In this document: positions 46,673 to 53,738 of the stretch, piece after piece
Position numbering within the stretch: the first letter of the stretch is position 1
Layout of the letters: every line of letters begins with the position of its first letter
Origin: Agromyces sp. NDB4Y10
Lineage (GTDB): Bacteria; Actinomycetota; Actinomycetes; Actinomycetales; Microbacteriaceae
Reading direction: 5' to 3'
DNA length: 64,000 nt
Assembly (NCBI RefSeq): GCF_001620055.1
Contig: NZ_LQGY01000034.1
Coordinates: 1-64,000, forward strand
Made by a program: the position numbers and the translations under genes
The notes under the pieces: generated by a model
Seen by the model: the letters and a program-made list of their open reading frames with translations, nothing else
What the model was told of the DNA's origin: nothing
Databases searched by the model: none

Positions 46673-47914
46673 TCAGCGGCGGCGCAGCTCGCCCGCCGCG
46701 GGGCAGTCGAAGGGATCCCGGGCGGCGAGCCCGACCCGGTTCAGGTACTCCACGACGATCCCGTACGAGCGCATGAGGGTCGTCTCGGTATAGGGGATGT
46801 CGAGGGAGCGGCAGTGCTCCCGCACGATGTCGCGCGCCTTGCCGAGGTGCGGGCGCGGCATGCTCGGGAACAGGTGGTGCTCGACCTGGTGGTTGAGACC
46901 GCCCATCAGCGGGCTGGTCCACCGGCCCGTGATGTTGCGCGAGGTCAGCACCTGCTTGCTCAGGAAGTCGAGCTTCGCGCCGGCCGGCACGAGCGGCATG
47001 CCCTTGTGGTTCGGGGCGAACGAGGCGCCCATGTAGACGCCGAAGACGGCCAGCTGCACCCCGAGGAACGCGAACGCCATCCCGAGCGGCAGGAACCAGA
47101 ACACGACGCCCACGTACAGTGCGAGACGCGTGCCGATGAGCCCGAGCTCGAGCGCACGGCCGGGCACGGCGCGCCGCTCGAAGAGCGACCGGATCGACGT
47201 CACGTGCAGGTTGATGCCCTCGAGCATCAGCAGGGGGAAGAAGAGCCACCCCTGGCGCTGTGTGATCCAGCGGATGAGACCGCGCTGCTTCGCCGCCGAC
47301 TCCTCGGTGAACGAGACGGTGTCGAACTCGATGTCCGGATCCTTGCCGACCTGGTTCGGGTTGGCGTGGTGCCGGGTGTGCTTGGTCATCCACCACTGGT
47401 AGCTGATGCCCACCACGGCGGTCGCGACCACCCGGCCGACACGGTCGTTCGCCTTGCCCGACGACATCACCGCGCGGTGCGAGGCCTCGTGCGCGAAGAA
47501 CGCGAACTGCGTGAAGATGATGCCGAGCGCCGCGGCGATGAGCAGCTGGAACCACGAGTCGCCGAGCAGGACGAACCCGGCGATGGCGCCGCCGAGGGCG
47601 ACTGCCAGCCCGCCCACGAGCAGGCTGTAGAACCACGGCGTGCGTCGCAGCAGGCCGCTCTCCTTGATGACCTGCGAGAGCGCGGAGTAGCTCTGGGTGA
47701 CCGCGGGACGGTTCCCGCGGGGCGAGGTGGAGCGAACGGCACCGAGGTGCGCGGAAGGGCTGAGCGTCGTGATGATCCGGCCTGTCGTCGTCGTCGACTT
47801 CCCAGCCGGTGTAGCACGAGCGAATGCCCGCTGCAGATATCGCAAGCGTACGTCGGAGTGCGTACCGCGTGGGGCATGTCCGGCAGATCCCCAGCAGACC
47901 GCCACCCGGCACAC
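46673..47914 (-). CDS. Fatty acid desaturase (acyl-lipid/acyl-CoA type)
   Basis: Membrane desaturase with three histidine boxes in order: HEASH, HTRHH and HQVEHH, holding the di-iron site, and about four membrane helices. HQVEHHLFP is typical of front-end-like/linoleoyl desaturases of actinobacteria. Introduces a double bond to adjust membrane fluidity. The start is unresolved: the given coordinates use GTG 47914, but that lies in a hairpin just after the topoisomerase stop; TTG 47845 is an alternative, and the conserved part (TTLSPSAHLGAV..., about 47770) has only ATC codons in front of it. Confidence 0.82.
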   Translation of the reverse strand: MCRVAVCWGSAGHAPRGTHSDVRLRYLQRAFARATPAGKSTTTTGRIITTLSPSAHLGAVRSTSPRGNRPAVTQSYSALSQVIKESGLLRRTPWFYSLLVGGLAVALGGAIAGFVLLGDSWFQLLIAAALGIIFTQFAFFAHEASHRAVMSSGKANDRVGRVVATAVVGISYQWWMTKHTRHHANPNQVGKDPDIEFDTVSFTEESAAKQRGLIRWITQRQGWLFFPLLMLEGINLHVTSIRSLFERRAVPGRALELGLIGTRLALYVGVVFWFLPLGMAFAFLGVQLAVFGVYMGASFAPNHKGMPLVPAGAKLDFLSKQVLTSRNITGRWTSPLMGGLNHQVEHHLFPSMPRPHLGKARDIVREHCRSLDIPYTETTLMRSYGIVVEYLNRVGLAARDPFDCPAAGELRRR

Positions 47915-47923
47915 GGGTGGGCG
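47900..47923 (-). terminator. Hairpin after topoisomerase IB
   Basis: CGCCACCCG and CGGGTGGGCG (one bulged base), 5-nt loop, starting 4 nt after the topoisomerase stop on the minus strand. Confidence 0.5.
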
Positions 47924-47926
47924 ATG

Positions 47927-48910
47927 CTACGACTCCTCGGAGACGTCGTCGACGAGCAGCTGGAGCAGCGCCGTCTCGCGGGTGCCGCGGAGGTTCACGA
48001 GCCGCCCGTGCTCGTACGCCTCGATCACCCGCGGGTCGACGTAGCTCGCCTTCGCGATCGCCGGGGTGTTGCCCAGCACCTCGCTCGCGTGCACGATCGC
48101 CTCCTTGACGGATGCCGCTCGAGCCCGCTTGGTGCCGGCGGTGCCGAGTTGTGCGAGCCGGTCGGCCGCGGCGACGGTGCCGCGCAGCGTGCGGAAGTCC
48201 TTCGCCGTGAAGTCGCCGCCCGTGCGACCGCGGATGTCCTCGTTCACGTCGACCGGCCCGAGCGGCCGCATCCGGCGTCCGTGACTGAACGCGTACAGCC
48301 GGGAGCTGGGGGAGCGGCCCTCCATCGCCGCGATGAACGCCGCGAGCGACTCGTCCGAGAGCTTGAGGTCCTGCGAGATGCCGCCCTTCGCGCGGAACTT
48401 CAGGCGCACCACGTCCTCGCCCTCGAGCCGGGCGTTGCGCACGAGCAGCGTCGTCAGGCCGCGGCTGCGCGCCGTCGCGAGCGACTCCTCCGAGCCGATG
48501 CGGATGGCGCCGAGGTCGAGGGTCCGGAACGCCGCCGCGAGCACGCGCTCGCGCACGAGTTCCGCGAGGGCCAGGTCGCGGCGCACGCTGCGCCGGGCAC
48601 CCGGCAGCGCCTCGGCGAGGGCGGTCATCCGCAGGAACTTCTCCATGTCCTGCTGCTCGCGCCACACCGGGTGGTACAGGTACTGCCGGCGCCCGGCGGC
48701 ATCGACGCCCACCGCGAGGATGTGCGCGTTCGGTGCCTCGGCGATCCAGACGTCGTCCCAGGCGGGCGGGATGGCCAGGTCGGCGATCCGGTTGCGGTCG
48801 ACGCGGTCGACGGGCGTGCCGTCGGCGTGCCGGTAGGCGAAGCCGCGACCCCGGCGGAGCCGCGTGATGCCGGGCGACGCGTACGGTTCGACGCGTCGCA
48901 GTCGCGGCAT
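47927..48910 (-). CDS. DNA topoisomerase IB
   Basis: 327 aa, size of the bacterial/poxvirus type IB enzymes. N-terminal domain YASPGITRLRRGRGFAYRHADGTPV and IPPAWDDVWIA; catalytic domain with LKFRAKGG, DFTAKDFRTLRGT and the nucleophile Tyr290 in KASYVDPRVIEAYEHG. Relaxes supercoils via a 3-prime phosphotyrosine. Last gene of an SDR, Rho_N-like, topoisomerase run; its SD (GAGGGG) overlaps the stop of the upstream gene. Confidence 0.93.
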   Translation of the reverse strand: MPRLRRVEPYASPGITRLRRGRGFAYRHADGTPVDRVDRNRIADLAIPPAWDDVWIAEAPNAHILAVGVDAAGRRQYLYHPVWREQQDMEKFLRMTALAEALPGARRSVRRDLALAELVRERVLAAAFRTLDLGAIRIGSEESLATARSRGLTTLLVRNARLEGEDVVRLKFRAKGGISQDLKLSDESLAAFIAAMEGRSPSSRLYAFSHGRRMRPLGPVDVNEDIRGRTGGDFTAKDFRTLRGTVAAADRLAQLGTAGTKRARAASVKEAIVHASEVLGNTPAIAKASYVDPRVIEAYEHGRLVNLRGTRETALLQLLVDDVSEES

Positions 48911-48920
48911 CCGCTGCCCC

Positions 48921-49193
48921 TCAGTGGTTGCGCAGGGCGCTGATGAGCTCGCCCTTGCGCTTGCTGCTGTACCCGGAGAGGCCGAGTTCCTTCGCCCGCT
49001 TCTTCAGCTCGGGCACGGTCCAGTCCTCGTAGTCGCCCGACTTGCCGCCCTTGCGACCGACCGAGCTGCGGCCGCGCGCAGCGGCGGCGTTGGAGATCCG
49101 GGCCGCCTTCTCCTTCGAGTTCCCCTCGTCGCGGAGCTTCTCGTAGAGCTCCGGGTCTTTCAGGGACGACTGTCCCCGTCGATTCGCCGGCAT
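48921..49193 (-). CDS. Small basic protein with Rho_N/SAP-like motif (DUF7218 type)
   Basis: 90 aa. N-terminal half SSLKDPELYEKLRDEGNSKEKAARISNAAAARG is a conserved actinobacterial block; the C-terminal half YEDWTVPELKKRAKELGLSGYSSKRKGELISALR is a Rho N-terminal/SAP-like helix-extended-helix, a nucleic-acid binding unit. Probably a small DNA-associated stress protein (inference). ATG has AAGGAG upstream. Sits between SDR and topoisomerase IB genes with 37- and 10-nt gaps. Confidence 0.85.
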   Translation of the reverse strand: MPANRRGQSSLKDPELYEKLRDEGNSKEKAARISNAAAARGRSSVGRKGGKSGDYEDWTVPELKKRAKELGLSGYSSKRKGELISALRNH

Positions 49194-49230
49194 GACCTGC
49201 TCCTTCCTCGTTGCTGCGGCCGCCCGTGGC

Positions 49231-50112
49231 TCAGAGCGGCTTGCCCCCGGTGACCGGGAGGATCGCCCCGGACGTGTACGACGCGTCGTCCGAGGCGAGG
49301 TAGACGTATGCGCCGGCGAGCTCGGCCGGCTGGCCGGCACGGCCGAGGGGCGTGTCCTGGCCGAACTTCGGCAGCTTGTCGGGCCATCCCGTCGCCGGGA
49401 TGAGCGGGGTCCAGATGGGACCCGGCGCGACCGAGTTGACGCGGATGCCGCGGGGCCCGAGCTCCTCGGCCAGCGCGCGCGTGAACGCGACGAGCGCCGC
49501 CTTCGTCATCGCGTAGTCGACGAGGCGCGACGACGGGTCGAAGCCCTGGATCGACGAGGTCGTGATGATCGACGCCCCCGCCTGCATCCTCGGCACGGCG
49601 GCCCGGGCGAGGAACACGCTCGCGTAGAGGTTGATGCGCATGACGGCGTCGAAGTCGGCCGAGGGCACCTCGTCGATGCCGCCGCGGTCGCGCTGATGGG
49701 CCGCGTTGAGCACGAGCAGGTCGATGCCGCCGAACGCGTCGCACGTGCGGTCGACGAGGTCGGCGCAGTGCTGCTCGTCGCGCAGGTCGCCCGGCAGCAG
49801 CTCGGCCTTGCGACCGGCGTCGGTGACCCAGCGGGCGGTCTCCTCCGCGTCGGCCTGCTCCGACTCCAGGTAGGAGATGGCGACGTCGGCGCCCTCGCGG
49901 GCGAAGGCGATGGCGACGGCGCGGCCGATGCCGGAGTCGCCGCCGGTGATGAGGGCCCGGCGGCCGGTCAGCCGACCCGAGCCGCGGTAGCTGTACTCGC
50001 CGTGGTCGGGCTGCGGCGACATCGCCGGCGTGAGGCCGGGCGGCTGCTGCTCCTGCCGAGGGAACGGCTCGGCGGCGTGCTTGGTGGTCGGGTCGATCAG
50101 GTGGTCGGTCAT
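49231..50112 (-). CDS. SDR family oxidoreductase (YhdF/glucose-dehydrogenase-like)
   Basis: 293 aa with the long N-terminal extension (about 45 residues, PFPRQEQQPPGLTPAMSPQPDHGE) of the general-stress YhdF-type SDRs. NADP-binding TGGDSGIGRAVAIAFAREGADV, NAAH, TSSIQG (catalytic Ser), DYAMTKAAL (Tyr and Lys) and RVNSVAPGPIWTPL. Substrate unknown. GAGGTCCC before ATG. First gene of the run leading to topoisomerase IB. Confidence 0.9.
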   Translation of the reverse strand: MTDHLIDPTTKHAAEPFPRQEQQPPGLTPAMSPQPDHGEYSYRGSGRLTGRRALITGGDSGIGRAVAIAFAREGADVAISYLESEQADAEETARWVTDAGRKAELLPGDLRDEQHCADLVDRTCDAFGGIDLLVLNAAHQRDRGGIDEVPSADFDAVMRINLYASVFLARAAVPRMQAGASIITTSSIQGFDPSSRLVDYAMTKAALVAFTRALAEELGPRGIRVNSVAPGPIWTPLIPATGWPDKLPKFGQDTPLGRAGQPAELAGAYVYLASDDASYTSGAILPVTGGKPL

Positions 50113-50394
50113 GGGACCTCCTCGTGTCGGTTCCAGCTCGTCCGGACCATGCCACCGTACGCGCGGCCAACGGCCGCCGCGAAGGGTTGACAGGCGCCGC
50201 CGAGGCGCTGCGCGGCGGGGGCGGGGCGAGCGGATGCCGCGCGGGTATCACGCGCCGCGAAGCAGCGGCAACCCCTCGCGACCGGCGTCGCGTCCCCCGT
50301 ACGGTCGAGGGCACGAGGCCACTGGCTGCCTCGGAGGCCCGCCGAGCCCGGCGGGCCGTGAACCGTCCACGCGACGGAACCCGAAGGAGAGATC

Positions 50395-50559
50395 ATGAAC
50401 ATCCTCATCGCCATCATCGCCATCGCCGCCATCGTGCTGCTGATCACGGGCGGCGTCGTGCAGTCCCTGCAGTTCCTGCTCTGGGTCGGCCTCGTGCTCG
50501 CGGTCCTGGCCGTCATCGTGTTCCTGGTGCGCTACCTCGGTGGGAAGAAGGCGGTCTGA
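50395..50559 (+). CDS. 54-aa two-helix membrane protein
   Basis: Short ORF: residues 2-21 (NILIAIIAIAAIVLLITGG) and 24-46 (SLQFLLWVGLVLAVLAVIVF) are two membrane segments, ending in RYLGGKKAV, a positive inside tail. GAAGGAGA with 4-nt spacing precedes the ATG. All third positions are G/C. Similar tiny hydrophobic proteins (DUF2207-unrelated, often called hydrophobic protein) accompany stress genes in actinobacteria. Function unknown. Confidence 0.75.
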   Translation: MNILIAIIAIAAIVLLITGGVVQSLQFLLWVGLVLAVLAVIVFLVRYLGGKKAV

Positions 50560-50635
50560 CCGACCGCACCGACCTCACGGCGGGCGTCTCCTTCGGGAGG
50601 CGCCCGCCGTCGTCGTGCGGGAGTACCCTCGGGGC

Positions 50636-51001
50636 ATGGGCACGCTGTTCTACGGCGACGCCGCGACCCCGATCGGCATCGAGGATCGCGCGCTCGCTCA
50701 TCTCAAGGTCGCGATCATCACGAAGCTGCGCCGGGGCGAGTCCTTCACGGTCTCCTGGCAGCACGCCGACGACCAGCCACGCGGGCGATCGACGCTCTGG
50801 CTGCATCCCAACATCCCGCTGCGGTTCGTGTTCGACGAGCCGGAGCCTCCGGAGCTCAGCCGGGCGTGGATCGAGGAGCTGATGCGGTCGGCGAACTCCA
50901 CCGGCGGCATCCGACTCGTGCCGGAACAGCTCGACACCGGGCCGATCGCGACGGTGGACCCGCTCGCGATCGAACCCGGTGTCGGGGCGCGCGCCGACTA
51001 G
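50636..51001 (+). CDS. DUF7882-type small protein (paralogue 2)
   Basis: 121 aa. MGTLFYGDAATPIGIEDRALAHLKVAIITKLRRGESFTVSW, RSTLWLHPNIPLRFVFDE and SRAWIEELMRSANSTGG align with the copies at 46258 and 51968. The C-terminal 25 residues are unrelated to the others. Start fixed by TACCCT-N6-ATG (leaderless). Convergent with the SRPBCC gene, 4 nt apart. Confidence 0.85.
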   Translation: MGTLFYGDAATPIGIEDRALAHLKVAIITKLRRGESFTVSWQHADDQPRGRSTLWLHPNIPLRFVFDEPEPPELSRAWIEELMRSANSTGGIRLVPEQLDTGPIATVDPLAIEPGVGARAD

Positions 51002-51005
51002 TGCG

Positions 51006-51599
51006 TCAGGCGCGGAGGTCGGGGTCGCTGCCGGCGACGCCGTCGCTCGTGGGCGGGTTCACGGAACCCGGTGCGGCGGTGCCGCCGCCCATCCCGGCGC
51101 CCGCGGTGCCGGTGCCGCCGGTGCCCGGCGTGGTCTCCTGACCGCCGTGCACCTCGCCGCGCCAGGCCCCGGTGGGGGCGTTGCGGTCCTCGATGAACTC
51201 CTTGAACCGGTGCAGGTCGCGCTTGACCTGCGCGTCGTCGAGCTGAAGTGCAGCGCCGGCCTTCTCGATGAAGCCCTCGGGCTCCCACTCGATGGTGAGG
51301 TCGATCCGGGTGCGTCCGTCCGATCCGGGCCGGAAGTCGACGCGGCCGCGGTGCTGGACCTCGGCGGCGGTGCTGCGCCATGCGACGTGGTCGTCGGGCA
51401 CCTGGTCGGAGACGTCGGCGTCGAACTCGCGCTTCACGCCCGCGATCGAGACCACCCAGTGCGTGGTGGTGTCGTCGACCTGCGTGACGGACTCGACGCC
51501 GCTCATGAAGTGCGGGAACGACTCGAACTGCGTCCACTGGTCGTAGGCCACGCGAACGGGCACGTCCACCTCGATGTCAGCGGTGACGGTCGTGCTCAT
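51006..51599 (-). CDS. SRPBCC/polyketide-cyclase-like protein
   Basis: 197 aa. Residues 1-145 have the START/SRPBCC pattern: ADIEVDVPVRVAYDQWTQFESFPHFMSGVESVTQVDD, VAWRSTAAEVQHRGRVDFRPG, RIDLTIEWEPEGFIEKAGAAL. The tail (about 50 residues) is Gly/Thr-rich and disordered. This Cyc/START group binds hydrophobic ligands or lipids; enzymatic activity is not evident. GGAGGATCAGC precedes the ATG. Confidence 0.85.
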   Translation of the reverse strand: MSTTVTADIEVDVPVRVAYDQWTQFESFPHFMSGVESVTQVDDTTTHWVVSIAGVKREFDADVSDQVPDDHVAWRSTAAEVQHRGRVDFRPGSDGRTRIDLTIEWEPEGFIEKAGAALQLDDAQVKRDLHRFKEFIEDRNAPTGAWRGEVHGGQETTPGTGGTGTAGAGMGGGTAAPGSVNPPTSDGVAGSDPDLRA

Positions 51600-51736
51600 G
51601 CTGATCCTCCGTTCCGGGCACGCTCGGTGCGCGCCCAGACCTCACGCTAGGCAGGCGCCTCCGAGGGGTCGAGGGGTTGCAGCATCCGTCGGCCGCTGAT
51701 ACCACGGAGGGACGACGACAGCTCGGGGGTGCGCGA

Positions 51737-51940
51737 ATGGGTGATCAGGCGACGGATGCCGAGCGGTGGTGGCCGCACGTGTCGATCGAGGCGAAGCACG
51801 CCATCCTCGACGACCTGGAGGGCGACCTGCCCGAGAACGTGCGACGCGAGATCGCGGAGCACTCGGACGGGGAGGCGCCCGAGCGGCTCTCCGACGCCGA
51901 CGTGCGGTTCATCCGCACGCAGATCGAGCCGGTCGACTGA
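51737..51940 (+). CDS. 67-aa conserved hypothetical protein
   Basis: MGDQATDAERWWPHVSIEAKHAILDDLEGDLPENVRREIAEHSDGE... ends in DADVRFIRTQIEPVD. Helical and acidic, no membrane segment. I recognise the WWPHLS-type opening as a recurring small actinobacterial protein without function. Start chosen at 51737 since upstream codons have no gene-like bias; ribosome site weak (CGGGGG, 8 nt). Downstream is convergent DUF7882 paralogue 3. Confidence 0.65.
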   Translation: MGDQATDAERWWPHVSIEAKHAILDDLEGDLPENVRREIAEHSDGEAPERLSDADVRFIRTQIEPVD

Positions 51941-51967
51941 CCGGCTCGAACCTCGGCGCGACGCGCG

Positions 51968-52291
51968 TCACTCGATCTCGAGGGGCTCGTCCTCGGTGGG
52001 CTCGGGCACGTACTGCAGCCCGGCCGTGCTGTTCGCCGACAGCAGCAGCTGTTCGATCCACAGGCGGTTGAGCTTCGGCGGACGATTGCCGCTGAAGACG
52101 AACTGCAGCGGGATCGACTCGTGCAGCCAGAGGGTGGTGCGACCGCTTCCGTGCTCGATGCCGTGCTCCCAGGTCATGGCGAAGCTCTCGGAACGGCGCA
52201 GCTTGTTGATGATCGCCACGCGCAGGTGCGCGAGGGTCCGGTCCTCGATCTCGATCTCGCGGTTCGAGGAGTTGTAGATGAGCTTGCCCAT
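51968..52291 (-). CDS. DUF7882-type small protein (paralogue 3)
   Basis: 107 aa. MGKLIYNSSNREIEIEDRTLAHLRVAIINKLRRSESFAMTW, RTTLWLHESIPLQFVFSG, NRLWIEQLLLSANSTAGLQYVPEPTEDE. The C-terminal YVPEP is the standard family ending, so this is the closest of the three to the canonical form. TAGAGT-N6-ATG (leaderless) fixes the start. Confidence 0.86.
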   Translation of the reverse strand: MGKLIYNSSNREIEIEDRTLAHLRVAIINKLRRSESFAMTWEHGIEHGSGRTTLWLHESIPLQFVFSGNRPPKLNRLWIEQLLLSANSTAGLQYVPEPTEDEPLEIE

Positions 52292-52297
52292 GCCGAG

Positions 52298-52303
52298 ACT
52301 CTA
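52298..52303 (-). promoter_or_regulatory. -10 hexamer, leaderless start of DUF7882 paralogue 3
   Basis: TAGAGT on the minus strand, 6 nt, then ATG at 52291. Confidence 0.55.
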
Positions 52304-52396
52304 ACGCGCCGGAGGGCCTGATCCCCGTACCATGACGGCGGCGAGGGGGTGTCAACCCCCTGACGCCTCGCGGCAGGGCCCGCTGGGATGGCACGC

Positions 52397-53578
52397 ATGA
52401 GAGCCGTGACCTGGCACGCTGCCCGAGACATCCGCGTCGACGAGGTCGACGACCCGCGCATCGTCGATCCGACCGACGCCATCGTGCGGGTCACGTCGAC
52501 GGCGATCTGCGGATCCGACCTGCACCTGCTCGACGTGTTCGGCCCGGTCATGCACCGGGGCGACATCCTCGGCCACGAGGCGATGGGCGTCGTCGAGGCG
52601 GTCGGGTCGGCCGTGGAGCGCGTGGCGGTGGGCGACCGCGTCATCGTGCCGTTCGTGATCTCGTGCGGCGCGTGCTCGATGTGCCGGCGCGGCCTGAACA
52701 CGCAGTGCGAGACGACCCGCAACGTGGACCAGGGCACCGGCGCCAAGCTGTACGGGTACACCGAGCTCTACGGGCGGGTCATGGGCGGGCAGGCCGAGGC
52801 ACTCCGGGTGCTGCTCGCCGATGCGAACCTGCGCGTCGTCGGGCGCGACCTGCCCGACGAGCGGTACCTCTTCCTCACGGATGTCGCACCGACGGCCTGG
52901 CAGGCAGTGGAGTACGCGGGGCTCGAGCCGGGCGACACCGTCGCGGTGGTCGGCCTCGGCCCGGTCGGCCAGATGGCCGCGCGCATCGCCCGCCACCGCG
53001 GGCATCGGGTCCTCGGGGTGGACCCGGTCGAGGAGCGCCGGCTCATGGCCGAGCGGTACGGCGTCGAGACGCTCGATTACGCGGGCCACGAGGAGGCCGT
53101 GGACGGCCTCCTGAGCGCGACCGGCGGCGCGGGGCCGGACGCCGTCATCGACGCCGTCGGCACGGAGGCGCACGGCAGTCCGGGTGCGGCGCTCCTGCAG
53201 AACGTCGTCGGGTCGCTGCCGAAGGGACTCGCCAAGGGCATGCTGATGAAGGCCGGGGTCGATCGGCTCTCCGCGCTGAACCTCTCGATCGACGGCGTCC
53301 GCCGCGGGGGTCGGCTGTCGGTGGTCGGGGTGTACGGCGGGAACGCCGACCCCATGCCGATGATGACGATCTTCGACAAGCAACTCACCGTGCGGTTCGG
53401 CCAGGCCAACGTGCAGCGGTGGCTCGACGACCTCGTGCCCCTGGCCGAGGCCGACGACGACCCGCTGGGGTTCGCCGACTTCGCGACGCACCGCGCCCCC
53501 CTCACCGAGGCGGCGGCCATGTACGACCTCTTCAAGGAGAAGCGCGAGGGCTGCGTGAAGGTCGTCCTGAAGCCCTGA
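52397..53578 (+). CDS. Zinc alcohol dehydrogenase, glutathione-independent formaldehyde-dehydrogenase-like
   Basis: 393 aa. Catalytic zinc ligands Cys38 (AICGSD), His60 and Glu61 (GHE); structural zinc Cys90/93/96/104 (CGACSMCRRGLNTQC); NAD motif VGLGPVGQMAARIARHRG. The insertion NVDQGTGAKLYGYTELYGRVMGGQAEALRV resembles the FDH/threonine-like branch that oxidises aldehydes or alcohols. An ATG three codons upstream (52388) is an alternative. A strong hairpin lies 22 nt after the stop. Confidence 0.9.
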   Translation: MRAVTWHAARDIRVDEVDDPRIVDPTDAIVRVTSTAICGSDLHLLDVFGPVMHRGDILGHEAMGVVEAVGSAVERVAVGDRVIVPFVISCGACSMCRRGLNTQCETTRNVDQGTGAKLYGYTELYGRVMGGQAEALRVLLADANLRVVGRDLPDERYLFLTDVAPTAWQAVEYAGLEPGDTVAVVGLGPVGQMAARIARHRGHRVLGVDPVEERRLMAERYGVETLDYAGHEEAVDGLLSATGGAGPDAVIDAVGTEAHGSPGAALLQNVVGSLPKGLAKGMLMKAGVDRLSALNLSIDGVRRGGRLSVVGVYGGNADPMPMMTIFDKQLTVRFGQANVQRWLDDLVPLAEADDDPLGFADFATHRAPLTEAAAMYDLFKEKREGCVKVVLKP

Positions 53579-53600
53579 GCCCGCCCATCCGGAGCCGATC

Positions 53601-53642
53601 GGCGAAGCGGTTGTCCCCCGGCGAGGGGACAACCGCTTCGCC
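53601..53642. terminator. 18-bp perfect hairpin after ADH, possibly also an operator
   Basis: Stem GGCGAAGCGGTTGTCCCC / GGGGACAACCGCTTCGCC, 6-nt loop, no T-run. The inner part TGTCCCC...GGGGACA recurs in front of the amylosucrase gene (60136), so it may also be a binding site for regulation of the downstream sugar operon. Confidence 0.7.
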
Positions 53643-53644
53643 AG

Positions 53645-53656
53645 AGAAGCGCTTCT
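53645..53656. promoter_or_regulatory. LacI-type operator upstream of sugar operon 2
   Basis: AGAAGCGCTTCT, a perfect 12-bp palindrome with central CG, 82 nt before the binding-protein gene; a TAGCTT hexamer at 53691 may be the -10. No LacI gene adjoins, so the regulator would act in trans. Confidence 0.6.
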
Positions 53657-53738
53657 GTCAAGGCCCTTCTCGGCACCGCCCGCACCCGCCTAGCTTTGCT
53701 CCGTCCGGGGGACGTGGACGCAGACGAATGGGGTTGGC

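Noticed and set aside
50243-50248. GGGTAT resembling a SigB/SigF -10 upstream of the 54-aa membrane protein
   Set aside because: No GTTT-like -35 at the right distance; a lone hexamer is not enough.
52344-52361. AGGGGGT-GTCA-ACCCCCT hairpin before the ADH gene
   Set aside because: Only 7 bp and no conserved context or T-run; could be chance in this sequence.
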